Below are positions 46,561 through 60,321 of a stretch of DNA of 64,000 bases, in pieces. The DNA is taken from NCBI GenBank assembly GCA_029964075.1, contig CM057135.1, positions 29,439,366 to 29,503,365 of the forward strand, written 5' to 3'. Position numbers and translations under genes: made by a program. Origin of the DNA: Patiria pectinifera (Eukaryota; Echinodermata; Asteroidea; Valvatida; Asterinidae). Position 1 is the stretch's first letter; the number at the start of each line of letters is the position of its first letter. The notes below the pieces were generated by a model. The model had not been told where the DNA came from and ran no database searches. It saw only the letters and a program-made list of their open reading frames with translations.

Positions 46561-49500
46561 ACAAGGTGAGGTGAAAATTGATGTGTTTGGCGGCAGGTAA
46601 AGTCGTGGCCCAGTATGGAATTTTCCCCACAGTGTCATTTAGAGTAATTGGTATTGGTATTTATTTTCCGATGAATTTGTGGACTTTTTCGGTGTTTTTT
46701 TACTACATTTTTCAAAAAAAAAAAAAACAATTATAAAAAAATCCAGGCGGCCTCCAAAAAGGAAGAGGGCGGGGTCGAGAATCTTGGGGGTTTTTTTGCT
46801 CTGCCTAATGTCAAGTTTGATAACACTTACCAAATTTATTTCTCTAACAGTTCCTGGTCTACCACCAGTGCCAAACCAGAAGGAACAGGTTAGTGTTTTT
46901 TTTCACAGCATTTACAGTCAGGTCTGATTGAAAAGAGTTGTGGTAGAAGTGCATTTGCTGAGTTACAGCTTATGGTTGCACAATGAAGGAAAACACTAAA
47001 TACGTGCTTCCGTAATGTGATAATTCGGTAGGAGAGATTGCTTTTTTAAGTATATTGCATTAAGATTCATTATATTGGGATTGCTGAAATCTTATCACTG
47101 GATCAATAGCAACTGCATGGGTGGATTGTGTGCGCTTGCCTCCATCACCACTGTGGCCCAGGTTCAATTCTCTGCTTTAACTATACACAAATAGACTTGT
47201 TCCTTTGTTTTTCTCTAGTCCTTTGTCATGAGGGTTCCCCCTGGGCCCTCTTGTTTTCCTTCTACAAAAAATTCCAAACTTTAATCTCTGGATGTGTTTC
47301 GTGGTCAGATGGGCATATGTGTTGTATGGTGGCAGCCTTGGGCATGTTAACTAATTGCCTTCAGGTCAACCTTGTTACATTTGTGTCATTTGCCATTAAG
47401 CCTCTCAGCTGTGACTAAGGACAGTTGGCTCCCATTTTGTACGTATTTATTTGGTCATCAATTGTGGTGATTAGTGGTTATTAGGCCTGCACCCTAAGTA
47501 AAAAGCAGCCACACATTATTTTCATTGCTGCCATACATACTGAAAAGTTGAGACAATGAATTTATAGTGCTCCCTAGCAGCTTGTTTCCTAACAGCAGGT
47601 CTTATGTCTGAAGAGAACGTTAAGTTGTTCAATTTTAAAAAAAAAAAGACAGAAAGGAGCAATTCTTGAAAGACGTCCTCAGGCTACTTTTACCTAGAAT
47701 GAAAATGTTTTGGATAAGAGAATAACAATTACGTCACTCCAGTATTAAGGTCTCGAAGGCTAGTGAATTGTAATAGTGCATGAAACACCTTGCTAGCTAC
47801 ACTTTGGGAAAAAACCTGGTCAGAATAAAACACCTTGATCTTCTCTCAAAAGTGAAATAAAATCACTCATTCTGCAATATGCTTAATGTGGATCGGAGCC
47901 AATAAAAGAACTTCCAAATGCCAAACACATCCGTAAAGAAATTACCTGAATAAAAATAAAGTCCATGCACGTAGATGGTACTTCAATACAAATCAAGTAT
48001 TAATGCAATTTAAAGGGTTGTTGCAGGATATTATCAATGTCATTTTACTGACATCATTATCTCTGTTTCCATGGTTACTATATATACAGATGTCTGCTTC
48101 AACAAGACCAAATAGTGAATCTGAGTCTGACTATGTGCCTGAATCAGAAGATGACAGTGACGATGAAGCAAGTGATATCATTAAAGGTACATAAAGATTT
48201 ATTGTCCCATTTTTCTTCCTCACAAACAGTATATATATGCAGCTGTTACTATAATTTTCAAGTTGATCATCTTAGGAAAATGGAATTATATATACGACAA
48301 GCAGGATCATATTCACAATGAAGGCCCTGTGGCTTAACCACACCCATCTGTTATTGGCATGTCCTACTACATGGGTCCACACAGTGATGGTCCTGTATTA
48401 CTGGTCACACACCCATCTGTTATTGGCATATATCCTACTACATGGGTCCACACAGCGATGGTCCTGTAACTGGTCACACACCCATCTGTTATTGGCATAT
48501 ATCCTACTACATGGGTCCACACAGCGATGGTCCTGTAACTGGTCATACACCCATCTGTTATTGGCATGTCCTACTTATATGGGTCCACACAGTGATGGTC
48601 CTGTAACTGGTCACACACCCATCTGGTATTGGCATATGTCCTACTACATGGTCCACACAGTGATGGTCCTGTAACTGGTCATACACCCATCTGTTATTGG
48701 CATGTCCTACTTATATGGGTCCACACAGTGATGGTCCTGTAACTGGTCATACACCCATCTGTTATTGGCATATATCCTACTACATGGGTCCACACAGCGA
48801 TGGTCCTGTAACTGGTCATACACCCATCTGTTATTGGCATGTCCTACTTATATGGGTCCACACAGCGATGGTCCTGTAACTGGTCATACACCCATCTGTT
48901 ATTGGCATATATCCTACTACATGGGTCCACACAGCGATGGTCCTGTAACTGGTCATACACCCATCTGTTATTGGCATGTCCTACTTATATGGGTCCACAC
49001 AGTGATGGTCCTGTAACTGGTCACACACCCATCTGTTATTGGCATGTCCTACTACATGCGTCCGCACAGTGATGGTCCTGTAACTGGTCACACACCCATC
49101 TGGTATTGGCATATATCCTACTACATGGGTCCACACAGCGATGGTCCTGTAACTGGTCACACACCCATCTGGTATTGGCATGTCCTACTTATATGGGTCC
49201 ACACAGTGATGGTCCTGTAACTGGTCACACACCCATCTGGTATTGGCATATGTCCTACTACATGGTCCACACAGTGATGGTCCTGTAACTGGTCATACAC
49301 CCATCTGTTATTGGCATGTCCTACTTATATGGGTCCACACAGTGATGGTCCTGTAACTGGTCATACACCCATCTGTTATTGGCATGTCCTACTACATGGG
49401 TCCACACAGCGATGGTCCTGTAACTGGTCACACACCCATCTGTTATTGGCATGTCCTACTTATATGGGTCCACACAGTGATGGTCCTGTAACTGGTCACA

Positions 49501-52500
49501 CACCCATCTGGTATTGGCATATGTCCTACTACATGGTCCACACAGTGATGGTCCTGTAACTGGTCATACACCCATCTGTTATTGGCATGTCCTACTTATA
49601 TGGGTCCACACAGTGATGGTCCTGTAACTGGTCACACACCCATCTGTTATTGGCATGTCCTACTACATGGGTCCACATAGTGCTGGTCCTGTAACTGGTC
49701 ATACACCCATCTGTTATTGGCATATATCCTACTACATGGGTCCACACAGCGATGGTCCTGTAACTGGTCATACACCCATCTGTTATTGGCATGTCCTACT
49801 TATATGGGTCCACACAGTGATGGTCCTGTAACTGGTCACACACCCATCTGTTATTGGCATGTCCTACTACATGGGTCCACACAGCGATGGTCCTGTAACT
49901 GGTCATACACCCATCTGTTATTGGCATATATCCTACTACATGGGTCCACACAGCGATGGTCCTGTAACTGGTCATACACCCATCTGTTATTGGCATGTCC
50001 TACTTATATGGGTCCACACAGTGATGGTCCTGTAACTGGTCATACACCCATCTGTTATTGGCATATATCCTACTACATGGGTCCACACAGCGATGGTCCT
50101 GTAACTGGTCATACACCCATCTGTTATTGGCATGTCCTACTTATATGGGTCCACACAGTGATGGTCCTGTAACTGGTCACACACCCATCTGTTATTGGCA
50201 TGTCCTACTACATGGGTCCGCACAGTGATGGTCCTGTAACTGGTCACACACCCATCTGTTATTGGTATATGTCCTACTACATGGGTCCGCACAGTGATGG
50301 TCCTGTATTACTGGTCACACACCCATCTGTTATTGGCATATATCCTACTACATGGGTCCACACAGCGATGGTCCTGTAACTGGTCACACACCCATCTGTT
50401 ATTGGCACATGTCCTACTACATGGGTCCACACATTGATGGTCCTGTAACTGGTCACACACCCATCTGTTATTGGCATATGTCCTACTACATGGGTCCACA
50501 CAGTGGTGGTCCTGTAACTGGTCACACACCCATCTGTTATTGGCATATGTCCTACTTACATGGGTCCACACAGTGATGGTCCTGTAACTGGTCACACACC
50601 CATCTGTTATTGGCATATGTCCTACTACATGGGTCCACACAGTGATGGTCCTGTAACTGGTCATACACCCATCTGTTATTGGCATATATCCTACTACATG
50701 GGTCGACACAGCGATGGTCCTGTAACTGGTCATACACCCATCTGTTATTGGCATATGTCCTACTTATATGGGTCCAGACATTGATGGTCCTGTAACTGGT
50801 CACACACCCATCTGTTATTGGCATATGTCATACTACATGGGTCCACACATTGATAGTCCTGTAACTGGTCACACACCCATCTGTTATTGGCATATGTCCT
50901 ACTACATGGGTCCACGCAGCGATGGTCCTGTAACCGGTCACACACCCATCTGTTATTGACATATGTCCTATTTACATGGGTCCACACAGCGATGGTCCTG
51001 TAACTGGTCACACACCCATCTGTTATTGGCATACAATGTATGTCCTTCTACATGGGTCCACACATCAGTGATGGTCCTGTAACTGGTCATACACCCATCT
51101 GTTATTGGCATATGTCCTATTTACATGGGTCCACACAGCGATGGTCCTGTAACTGGTCACACACCCATCTGTTATTGGCATACAATGTATGTCCTTCTAC
51201 ATGGGTCCACACATCAGCGATGGTCCTGTAACCGGTCACACACCCATCTGTTATTGACATATGTCCTATTTACATGGGTCCACACAGCGATGGTCCTGTA
51301 ACTGGTTACACACCCATCTGTTATTGGCATACAATGTATGTCCTTCTACATGGGTCCACACATCAGTGATGGTCCTGTAACTGGTCACACACCCATCTGT
51401 TATTGGCATATGTCTTACTACATGGGTCCGCACAGTGATGGTCCTGTAACTGGTCACACACCCATCTGTTATTGGCATATATGTCCTACTACATGGGTCC
51501 ACACATTAATGGTCTTCTAACCGTTTACACACCCATCTGTTAGTGTCATTTGTCATACTCCATAGTTCCACACATTGCAATGGTGAATGACAAATAACGT
51601 TCATTTGAAAGTAATGGCTGAGTATAAAAACCTTTCCCATATGCGGGGGCAGCAGAACTCGGGGGGCAACACAAAAAAAGGGCACTTGCTCAGAAAAGAA
51701 GAAAATTGGAGGAAAAGAATATCGTCCCAATCATTTCGCTATAATTTTGAATACGTTGTCCATCTTGCTCTTTGTGTTTCTTTGACGTATAGTTATAGAG
51801 AGAGACCATTTTTTTGTAATTATGATAGGGGCCTATTTGCTTCTGATAGCCAGTTTAGTGACCATTTTATTTGAATGAAGAGCTCTATTTTTTTTTAGGG
51901 GCCAGTTCCCCATCTTTAGAGGGGGTGCAAATTTAAACCTACCGGCACTAATAGTGCTTTCGAGGAAAGGTTTTCCATCTAGATGGCTTATTTGTCGCCC
52001 TATTGCAATAGGGGTATTTGTGCTTTTGTTTTTGTAGTGCGATCACATGCTTTCACACATGTGTCTTTGAGGGGCAGTTTTATTTTCATCTCGAAGGAGG
52101 GGGGGGGGCCAATTTATAAGCTTGAGAGGGACACTTTCGTAAAGGATAACAGATGCACATGGATTAATTTTTATTCTTGTTCTTAATTCAGAGGTTCGTG
52201 TTGTCCCTGGTGCAGAAAGGTCCTACGAGAAACGTCAGGCATGTTTGTTCTGCAGTGAACGCATTTCAAAATGCGCAAGACACTTGAAATCGAAACATAA
52301 AGAGGAAACACTTGTCAAGGAAGCAATGGCTGTAGAGGAAGCCTCTCGAGGCAGTAATCAGAGAAGTAAACCATTTGAGCTCCTCCGGCTGCAGGGCAAC
52401 TTTTACCATAATATGGAAGTCATTGCTACAGGGAACGGAGATTTGATTGTTGTCAGGCAGCCTCCGAAAGGTCAGGCAGTCAAGGTGTCTAATTATCTCC

Positions 52501-55500
52501 CTTGTCCAATGTGCCTGGGCTTCTTTGTGCGCACTGACCTTTGGCGCCACAAGAAAACTTGTCCGCACCAGAGAAATTCAACGAACTCACCAAATGATGA
52601 CTCAACGGTTGTCAAAGGTGATCCTTTGATTAAGGCACTAGGTGAAAGCTTGCTTCATAAGGTGCACTCTCAGAAATCACAGTACATCTCTCAGAGGCAG
52701 TGTCAGCTGGGACGGCTTGTTGTTGAATTATGTTCAATGGCAGGTGAAGAATCGAGCTACCTTGGTGACTACTTGAAGCCTGAGCGTTTTAAATGGGTCG
52801 TAACAGCAGTGCTGAAACCGAGTGACTGGAGTGAAAGTCGAGAAAGTGGCATCCCAGAGATTGGTGTTCCCTCTCTGTCACTAAAGCTGGGATTCTTTCT
52901 GAAAAAGTGTGTGCTCATCCTACAGGGCACAGCACTGCGGGAGAAGGACAGCTCCCTGCTGAAAAACTACAAAATGGACCCTCAACGTCACGAACATGAA
53001 GGGTCCGAGAAAGTCTCATCCCACGCTTTACCCACATGGACAGAATTGATTGAATATGAGGTTCTTCGTAACATGGCCCTTCGAGCAGGTGTTAAAGATC
53101 CAGACTTGATCACAAGCACCAAACTGCGTAAGTATAGCAAACTTCTCCTTGCTGTAGAGGGCGACCATGTCTCCAAATGGTCCGGGAAGAAGCTTGATGA
53201 CATTAATCTGTCAGGTGTTTTTTCATTTTAATGTATATTAAAATAATGATAATAATATTGAACATTTATATAGCGCCAAAACCCGCCTTCAAAAGATGCT
53301 CAAAACGCATCACAAGTATAAAAAAGACCATATTATATTAAACATAGAATACAGTGTTCTCCACATGTAGGTTTTGGGAGGGCGGGCCGCCCTCCTAAGA
53401 ATTAAGGCCGCCCTGCCAAAGGATTGGCCGCCCTGCCCAGAAAATTGACCGCCCTGCCAAAAATTTTACAAATCATGGATTTTCTAACGATTTTTTTCAC
53501 AAAATGTCATTTTATTTCAATCATAATTTTGAAGAAAAGTCGATGGAAATGGCACGTTAAAATCATCGCGAACGTAGTTTTAATCTCTTTCACCAGTCGT
53601 TAGTGGAGTATTTAAACGGTAGAAACACAGGGCATGACACTGATCAGAGCCTTCTGCGGCTGGACAAAAGGTTACACATTGACATGCGACATGGAAAAAT
53701 CACTGTGTCGCACGTGCGTGCGAATATGCAATGGTACCAGCGGCGCGTACGTACCGCACCGTACCGTCCGCTAGCACATGGCCGGTCGGGAACGGGTAGC
53801 CTTGTGAACGATCCAGTGGATAAAATCATTATGTTGTGCAATGTTCGGAGGTTTCAGATTTAGTTGTACAAAATGCAATGCTTTAAAAATCATGATGATT
53901 ATCTCGAGGATAGCGAAGAGAGCATTAGCGAAACATTTCACTGGCATTTGCTGGAAGAGAAAGACGATAATGCCTGATTTTTCCCCACGTATGAATGCAA
54001 GTGTAGTAGTGGAGTTGTGTGGTTGAATCATGGACATGATTGAAGCACCATGAACGGTGCCCTCTTCTTTCGGACTTTTCCCTCGACTTTCTCAAGTAAG
54101 AAGTGAACTCCTTTATTGATGACTCCATTACTCTAACCGTAATTCAGGCATTTTATGCAATGAAAACACTGACCTTTTTTTTTTTCATCGTAAAATTTTG
54201 TTTGAATCGAAAGTAAAGCAGGAGTTGGTGTCCGGAAATTGGGCATGAAGTGTATTGTACATACATGTACATGTACATGTGTGTAATGGCAGCGTGGACC
54301 AGATTTCGGACACATATTTTTGTTCGACCTATTTTCCGATTTTTTTTTGCCATATGCCAGTTCCGATGACGTCATGCCGCCCTCCCAAGGAAAAAGTCTG
54401 TGGAGAACACTGGAATATACAATTTGTTATGTAAAAAGGTGTGAAAAAAAATCAATTCTAAAAAGAATTAAAATGTCAAAGATCAAAATAGTAAAACAAC
54501 AAAAGCTGAATATGCATATATTCCAATAAGAGCAATTTAAGAGGAAAAATGCACTAGAACAATAAAAATACTCCCCCCCCCCCTTAAAATAGAAAATACT
54601 GCAATTATTTTACACAGCTGAAAGGAATCATTTTGGAAAAATATGGATATTATTTATAGGCTTTACAATCACGTATATCGTTATGTGCCTTAACATAGGC
54701 TTTGCCCAATGTACCATTGTTTTGTAATGGCAAAAACGCTTTTGATGTCCATGTGCAGACGAAGGGTCAGACGAAGGGTCAGATGGAGCTGACGCACAAG
54801 AGAAAGGTCAACCTAGGAGTGAGTACACCAAGTCTTTTGCCAATAAATGTGTTTATGCACTGTAGTGGGTACCAGTTGGTATCAATGTGCAATGTAGCTT
54901 TGTTGAAATAGGGGAATCATTCAAGGATATCACTATCAACACTAAACAGGCCTTTGAATATTAAGAAAATGAAAGGCCAGTATAAAATTTGTTGTGCAGC
55001 GTTATGGAGTTCCATTTTACCTGACTGGTAACCCCTCTCCCCCCCCCCAAAAAAACCCAAACAGCCAAGTTTTCAAAATATAAACCAACCCTCGAAAAAA
55101 ATGGTGCGAAAGACCCTCAAGCTTGTTACTGGTTGAGTGAACTTGTACTTAAATATTGAATGCTGTTGTGAATTGATCATTAAAAAAAAGGCAATAGAAG
55201 GCTGAGCCTTTGTTTTCATGGTCCATTTTAACATTACCATTAGGTGCTGCTCAAGAAGAAGCTGCTTCTTCATGTGTCAAGAGAAGGAGAAAAGGCCCGG
55301 TATGTAAAATTTTGTTAATTGCTTGCTCGCTCTTTTTAGTTAAAATTAGTGCATCGAGGGAAAAGATTGCTATATCCTCAGAATGGTGTCTCAGTCACAA
55401 GATATCATTAACAGTTTGTTCTTTAAAGTGACAATATCATTGCAATTCTTTAAGACCTACTTTAAAAAAAATGGTTGAATACCTGATTTGATTGTAGATA

Positions 55501-57350
55501 GTCTGCACCAGAGTTGTAACCACGTTTTCACGTCAAGTCACAAGTCAAATTTTTACAAGTCAAGTAGATTTTTTCTGAGTCAAGTTAAGTCGCAAATCAA
55601 TGTTTTTCAAGTCAAGTCAGTAAAAAAGTCACAGGTTTAAAGTCCCTTTTTTTTTTAAATCCATCTGAACATAGCAGTAGAGACAGGAACCAGTCACCAG
55701 GACATGTGCGCCACAGGGTTTATTATAGCTTGCATCCTGTAGTGAAATTTTTTAAATAAAAATTTTACAATTTTCAAGTTTGCTGTCTACAACTCCTTAT
55801 TTGCATTTAAAATAGTCTGAAAATGGGATTAAATATCTAGAAAACCAATTCAAGGTTCAATTTTTGCAGGACATTTATTATTCATTTGCCAAACATTTTT
55901 GGCAAATAAGGAAGAATTCTTGCTACGCCTTAGTTCTGTATCATGGCATGACGATAGTATTCGTTTTCAAGTCGTTTTAAGATGATGTCACTTCCTTCAT
56001 GCTTCTCTCCACTATTGAGTAATGTGCAGCACAATAATGTGGTACCTTGTAACACAACTATATCCAACGGCACTGATCTCCATGACAATGCACACCACAA
56101 ATACCACTTGGTACCTTTACGATCCCCACATGTACAATGTACGTGCAGCTTGCTGCAGGTACATCAGGTCTTTGGCTTTCTGCTCAACTGAATTTTGCAT
56201 GCGTCCAATTTTTCTGTTTATTTAAACAAAAGTGCATATGTCAGCAAGTCAAATTTATTCACGTGGACTCAAGTTGCAAGTCGTATTTTTCCAAATCAAG
56301 TCTCAAGTAAAAGAAATAATGACTCGATTTCAAGTTTACAATTGAGTGAAGAACACTGGTCTGCACTAACATTAAAAGATTAGTGACATCTGCTATGTCA
56401 GCAGCTTTATAAAGGTGATTGTATGGTAGACAGCACATGACAAATATTGGACAGCACATGAATATATTCAAACTCTTATCATTGTTGATGCATATATCAA
56501 TGATTGGAGTGAACCCTGTACATTATTTAATTACAGAAATCGACTGGCAAGAAAGGGAAAAAGCCCTCAGGTAATATAATCTTCTGATTCTTTACTCCCC
56601 ACCACAATACGTTATAACAACGAAGTTGCTGGATTTATTCCTTTCGATTATCTAAGTAAACCTATCGATGGTCAACTGTCCTCCTGCAGAGTGCAATCAC
56701 AGATAGATCTGCTTTTTTCCCAGTGTGGGCGAAAAACAATCGAACAAAAACATGTTCTTGAATCTGCAGGCGTGTTTGCATTACCACCAAGATCCTCTTG
56801 TGGCAATAATCCAGTTTTTGCATATCTTACGTAAAGACTTTGATAGCAAATCTCAATAGCAGGGTAATTACACAATCATATTCTTTGCCTTTTTAGTAAT
56901 AGCAGGCCTCGGGCATACCAAAGTACACCAGAATCACATCAAACAAGGTGCGTTGGAGTGAGGGTGACCACTAGTATGTCATACAATGTGACTCAACTTC
57001 ATGGACAGACCAATTAGGCCTATAGTTTTGATGCGCCCGCTCAACCTGGCGTATACAGGACGTTTTGTAAATATAAAGTTTGGAATTAGTATGGGCCCAA
57101 ATAACAGGAATCATCATTATCCAATCCATTTTTATTTGGGGGTGTTGTTTGTCCCATTTTTTTAAAGTTAAATTGCAAAAGTGTAGATTTATCACTTTTT
57201 GCCTGTTACTGAATTATAGGTGTTATTGTTACAACTCATACAGGAAAACAAGGCAAGCGTTCAAGGTGGACTGTTGAAGAGAAGCAAGCGATGTATGAAA
57301 CACAGCTAAAAGGCTTCATAGAAAATACTGCAATTATTTTACACAGCTGA
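45785..57350 (+). CDS. Unnamed zinc-finger protein gene with acidic, basic and Myb-like segments
   Basis: The predicted exons are 45785-45929, 46851-46888, 48090-48186, 52192-53214, 54759-54818, 55244-55299, 56537-56570 and 57244-57350. All have GT/AG borders and matching phases, giving 519 residues. The N-terminus is basic (MPRPKRK, PSKRRRGAK). Exon 3 is acidic (NSESESDYVPESEDDSDDE). Exon 4 has a C2H2/BED-like finger (C111, C114, H124, H129) and a second C2HC finger (C198, C201, H213, C217; CPMCLGFF). The 3' exons give KRRRKGP, KKGKKP and a Myb/SANT-like RWTVEEKQAMYETQLKGF cut short by a duplication junction. The organisation recalls a large unnamed family in marine invertebrates and fishes; function unknown, probably nuclear DNA-binding. 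The 3' exon set is present in three copies. Confidence 0.7.
46889..48089. other. Intron 2 of the zinc-finger gene
   Basis: I recognise no repeat or exon in this 1.2-kb interval. It ends with tatatatacag, the acceptor of the acidic third exon. The open frame at 47128-47418 has no domain features. Confidence 0.4.
48331..51583. repeat. 3.2-kb satellite array, unit about 68-69 bp, in zinc-finger intron 3
   Basis: About 47 head-to-tail units carry cacacccatctgttattggc, an atatgtcctactacatgggt type centre and ccacacagtgatggtcctgt, then aactggt. Variants differ in the centre (atgtcctacttatatggg, atatatcctactacatggg, or loss of one G) and recur in ordered groups, so there is higher-order structure. 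Near 51030-51330 a dimer period of about 149 bp is clear, with catacaatgtatgtccttc at 51030, 51179 and 51328. Units at the right edge decay. Open frames reading MGPHSDGPVTGHTPICYWH are by-products of a 69-nt period. Each unit can pair acccat with atgggt. Confidence 0.95.
51584..52191. other. Rest of zinc-finger intron 3
   Basis: This is unique-looking AT-rich sequence with G-run tracts near 52098-52108, ending at the acceptor tcttaattcag. No gene or recognised repeat is visible. Confidence 0.4.
53352..54412. mobile_element. hAT-like element in zinc-finger intron 4
   Basis: The inverted ends are cagtgttctccaca (53352-53365) and the complement (54399-54412). The sequence gaata flanks both sides (53347-53351 and 54413-54417). 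The left part has several gccgccctgcc units (53382-53455) and the right part has gccgccctccc. No intact coding region is visible in the 1,061 bp. Confidence 0.75.
55509..56358. mobile_element. 850-bp hAT-type insertion, copy 1
   Basis: The ends cagagttgtaac and gaagaacactg are flanked by the 8-bp duplication gtctgcac (55501-55508 and 56359-56366). The ends are rich in caagtca and caagtcaagt motifs, echoing the subterminal arrays of the 40955 element, with which it shares the start cagagttgtaa. The body is non-coding. It is carried along in the triplication. Confidence 0.85.
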
Positions 57351-57532
57351 AAGGAATCATTTTGGAAAAATATGGATATTATTTATAGGCTTTACAATCA
57401 CGTATATCGTTATGTGCCTAAACATAGGCTTTGCCCAATGTACCATTGTTTTGTGATGGCAAAAACGCTTTTGATGTCCATGTTTTGATGTTTGTGAGGT
57501 AACATTAATGAACGTGATCATTTGGTATTCAG

Positions 57533-60135
57533 AATTGGATGAAGACGAAGGGTCAGACGAAGGGTCAGATGGAGCTGACGCACAAGAGAAAGGTCAACCT
57601 AGGAGTGAGTACACCAAGTCTTTTGCCAATAAATGTGTTTATGCACTGTAGTGGGTACCAGTTGGTATCAATGTGCAATGTAGCTTTGTTAAAATAGGGG
57701 AATCATTCAAGGATATCACTATCAACACTAAACAGGCCTTTGAATATTAAGAAAATGAAAGGCCAGTATAAAATTTGTTGTGCAGCGTTATGGAGTTCCA
57801 TTTTACCTGACTGGTAAACCCTCTCCCCCCCAAAAAAAAACCAAACAGCCAAGTGTTCAAAATATAAACCAACCCTCGAAAAAAATGGTGCGAAAGACCC
57901 TCAAGCTTGTTACTGGTTGAGTGAACTTGTACTTAAATATTGAATGCTGTTGTGAATTGATCATTAAAAAAAAGGCAATAGAAGGCTGAGTCTTTGTTTT
58001 CATGGTCCATTTTAACGTTACCATTAGGTGCTGCTCAAGAAGAAGCTGCTTCTTCATGTGTCAAGAGAAGGAGAAAAGGCCCGGTATGTAAAATTTTGTT
58101 AATTGCTTGCTTGCTCTTTTTAGTTAAAATTAGTGCATCGAGGGAAAAGATTGCTATATCCTCAGAATGGTGTCTCAGTCACAAGATATCATTAACAGTT
58201 TGTTCTTTAAAGTGACAATATCATTGCAATTCTTTAAGACCTACTTTAAAAAAAAATGGTAAAATACCTGATTTGATTGTAGATAGTCTGCACCAGAGTT
58301 GTAACCACGTTTTCACGTCAAGTCACAAGTCAAATTTTTACAAGTCAAGTAGATTTTTTCTGAGTCAAGTCAAGTCGCAAATCAATGTTTTTCAAGTCAA
58401 GTCAGTAAAAAAGTCACAGGTTTAAAGTCCCTTTTTTTTTAAAATCCATCTGAACATAGCAGTAGAGACAGGAACCAGTCACCAGGACATGTGCGCCACA
58501 GGGTTTATTATAGCTTGCATCCTGTAGTGAAATTTTTTAAATAAAAATTTTACAATTTTCAAGTTTGCTGTCTACAACTCCTTATTTGCATTTAAAATAG
58601 TCTGAAAATGGGATTAAATATCTAGAAAACCAATTCAAGGTTCAATTTTTGCAGGACATTTATTATTCATTTGCCAAACATTTTTGGCAAATAAGGAAGA
58701 ATTCTTGCTACGCCTTAGTTCTGTATCATGGCATGACGATAGTATTCGTTTTCAAGTCGTTTTAAGATGATGTCACTTCCTTCATGCTTCTCTCCACTAT
58801 TGAGTAATGTGCAGCACAATAATGTGGTACCTTGTAACACAACTATATCCAACGGCACTGATCTCCATGACAATGCACACCACAAATACCACTTGGTACC
58901 TTTACGATCCCCACATGTACAATGTACGTGCAGCTTGCTGCAGGTACATCAGGTCTTTGGCTTTCTGCTCAACTGAATTTTGCATGCGTCCAATTTTTCT
59001 GTTTATTTAAACAAAAGTGCATATGTCAGCAAGTCAAATTTATTCACGTGGACTCAAGTTGCAAGTCGTATTTTTCCAAATCAAGTCTCAAGTAAAAGAA
59101 ATAATGACTCGATTTCAAGTTTACAATTGAGTGAAGAACACTGGTCTGCACTAACATTAAAAGATTAGTGACATCTGCTATGTCAGCAGCTTTATAAAGG
59201 TGATTGTATGGTAGACAGCACATGACAAATATTGGACAGCACATGAATATATTCAAACTCTTATCATTGTTGATGCATATATCAATGATTGGAGTGAACC
59301 CTGTACATTATTTAATTACAGAAATCGACTGGCAAGAAAGGGAAAAAGCCCTCAGGTAATATAATCTTCTGATTCTTTACTCCCCACCACAATACGTTAT
59401 AACAACGAAGTTGCTGGATTTATTCCTTTCGATTATCTAAGTAAACCTATCGATGGTCAACTGTCCTCCTGCAGAGTGCAATCACAGATAGATCTGCTTT
59501 TTTCCCAGTGTGGGCGAAAAACAATCGAACAAAAACATGTTCTTGAATCTGCAGGCGTGTTTGCATTACCACCAAGATCCTCTTGTGGCAATAATCCAGT
59601 TTTTGCATATCTTACGTAAAGACTTTGATAGCAAATCTCAATAGCAGGGTAATTACACAATCATATTCTTTGCCTTTTTAGTAATAGCAGGCCTCGGGCA
59701 TACCAAAGTACACCAGAATCACATCAAACAAGGTGCATTGGAGTGAGGGTGACCACTAGTATGTCATACAATGTGACTCAACTTCATGGACAGACCAATT
59801 AGGCCTATAGTTTTGATGCGCCCGCTCAACCTGGCGTATACAGGACGTTTTGTAAATATAAAGTTTGGAATTAGTATGGGCCCAAATAACAGGAATCATT
59901 ATTATCCAATCCATTTTTATTTGGGGGTGTTGTTTGTCCCATTTTTTTAAAGTTAAATTGCAAAAGTGTAGATTTATCACTTTTTGCCTGTTACTGAATT
60001 ATAGGTGTTATTGTTACAACTCATACAGGAAAACAAGGCAAGCGTTCAAGGTGGACTGTTGAAGAGAAGCAAGTGATGTATGAAACACAGCTAAAAGGCT
60101 TCATAGAAAATACTGCAATTATTTTACACAGCTGA
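57533..60135 (+). pseudogene. Second copy of the zinc-finger 3' exons
   Basis: Exons 57533-57604, 58028-58083, 59322-59355 and 60029-60135 have intact splice sites and frames. The first keeps the original acceptor tattcag and encodes ELDEDEGSDEGSDGADAQEKG. The last ends at TGA 60133-60135, after running out of the Myb-like sequence into duplicated intron. One change in the Myb-like exon makes Ala to Val (gcg to gtg). The three short exons together are phase 1 to phase 1, so they could be spliced in as an in-frame cassette after the first copy. It may therefore be used rather than dead. Confidence 0.6.
58294..59143. mobile_element. 850-bp hAT-type insertion, copy 2
   Basis: This is identical in structure to the 55509 copy, with gtctgcac on both sides (58286-58293 and 59144-59151). 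It is there through segmental duplication, not a separate insertion. Confidence 0.85.
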
Positions 60136-60321
60136 AAGGAATCATTTTGGAAAAATATGGATATTATTTATAGGCTTTACAATCACGTATATCGTTATGT
60201 GCCTAAACATAGGCTTTGCCCAATGTACCATTGTTTTGTGATGGCAAAAACGCTTTTGATGTCCATGTTTTGATGTTTGTGAGGTAACATTAATGAACGT
60301 AAGTGATCATTTGGTATTCAG

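Noticed and set aside
48318-51502. Many open frames of 60-151 codons reading MGPHSDGPVTGHTPICYWH or the reverse strand
   Set aside because: They arise from a 69-nt period satellite (a multiple of three). Variants of 68 nt break the frames, and the array lies in an intron between phase-matched exons.
48331-51583. Direct-repeat array considered as a CRISPR locus
   Set aside because: Units are contiguous head-to-tail repeats without unique spacers, in an animal genome.
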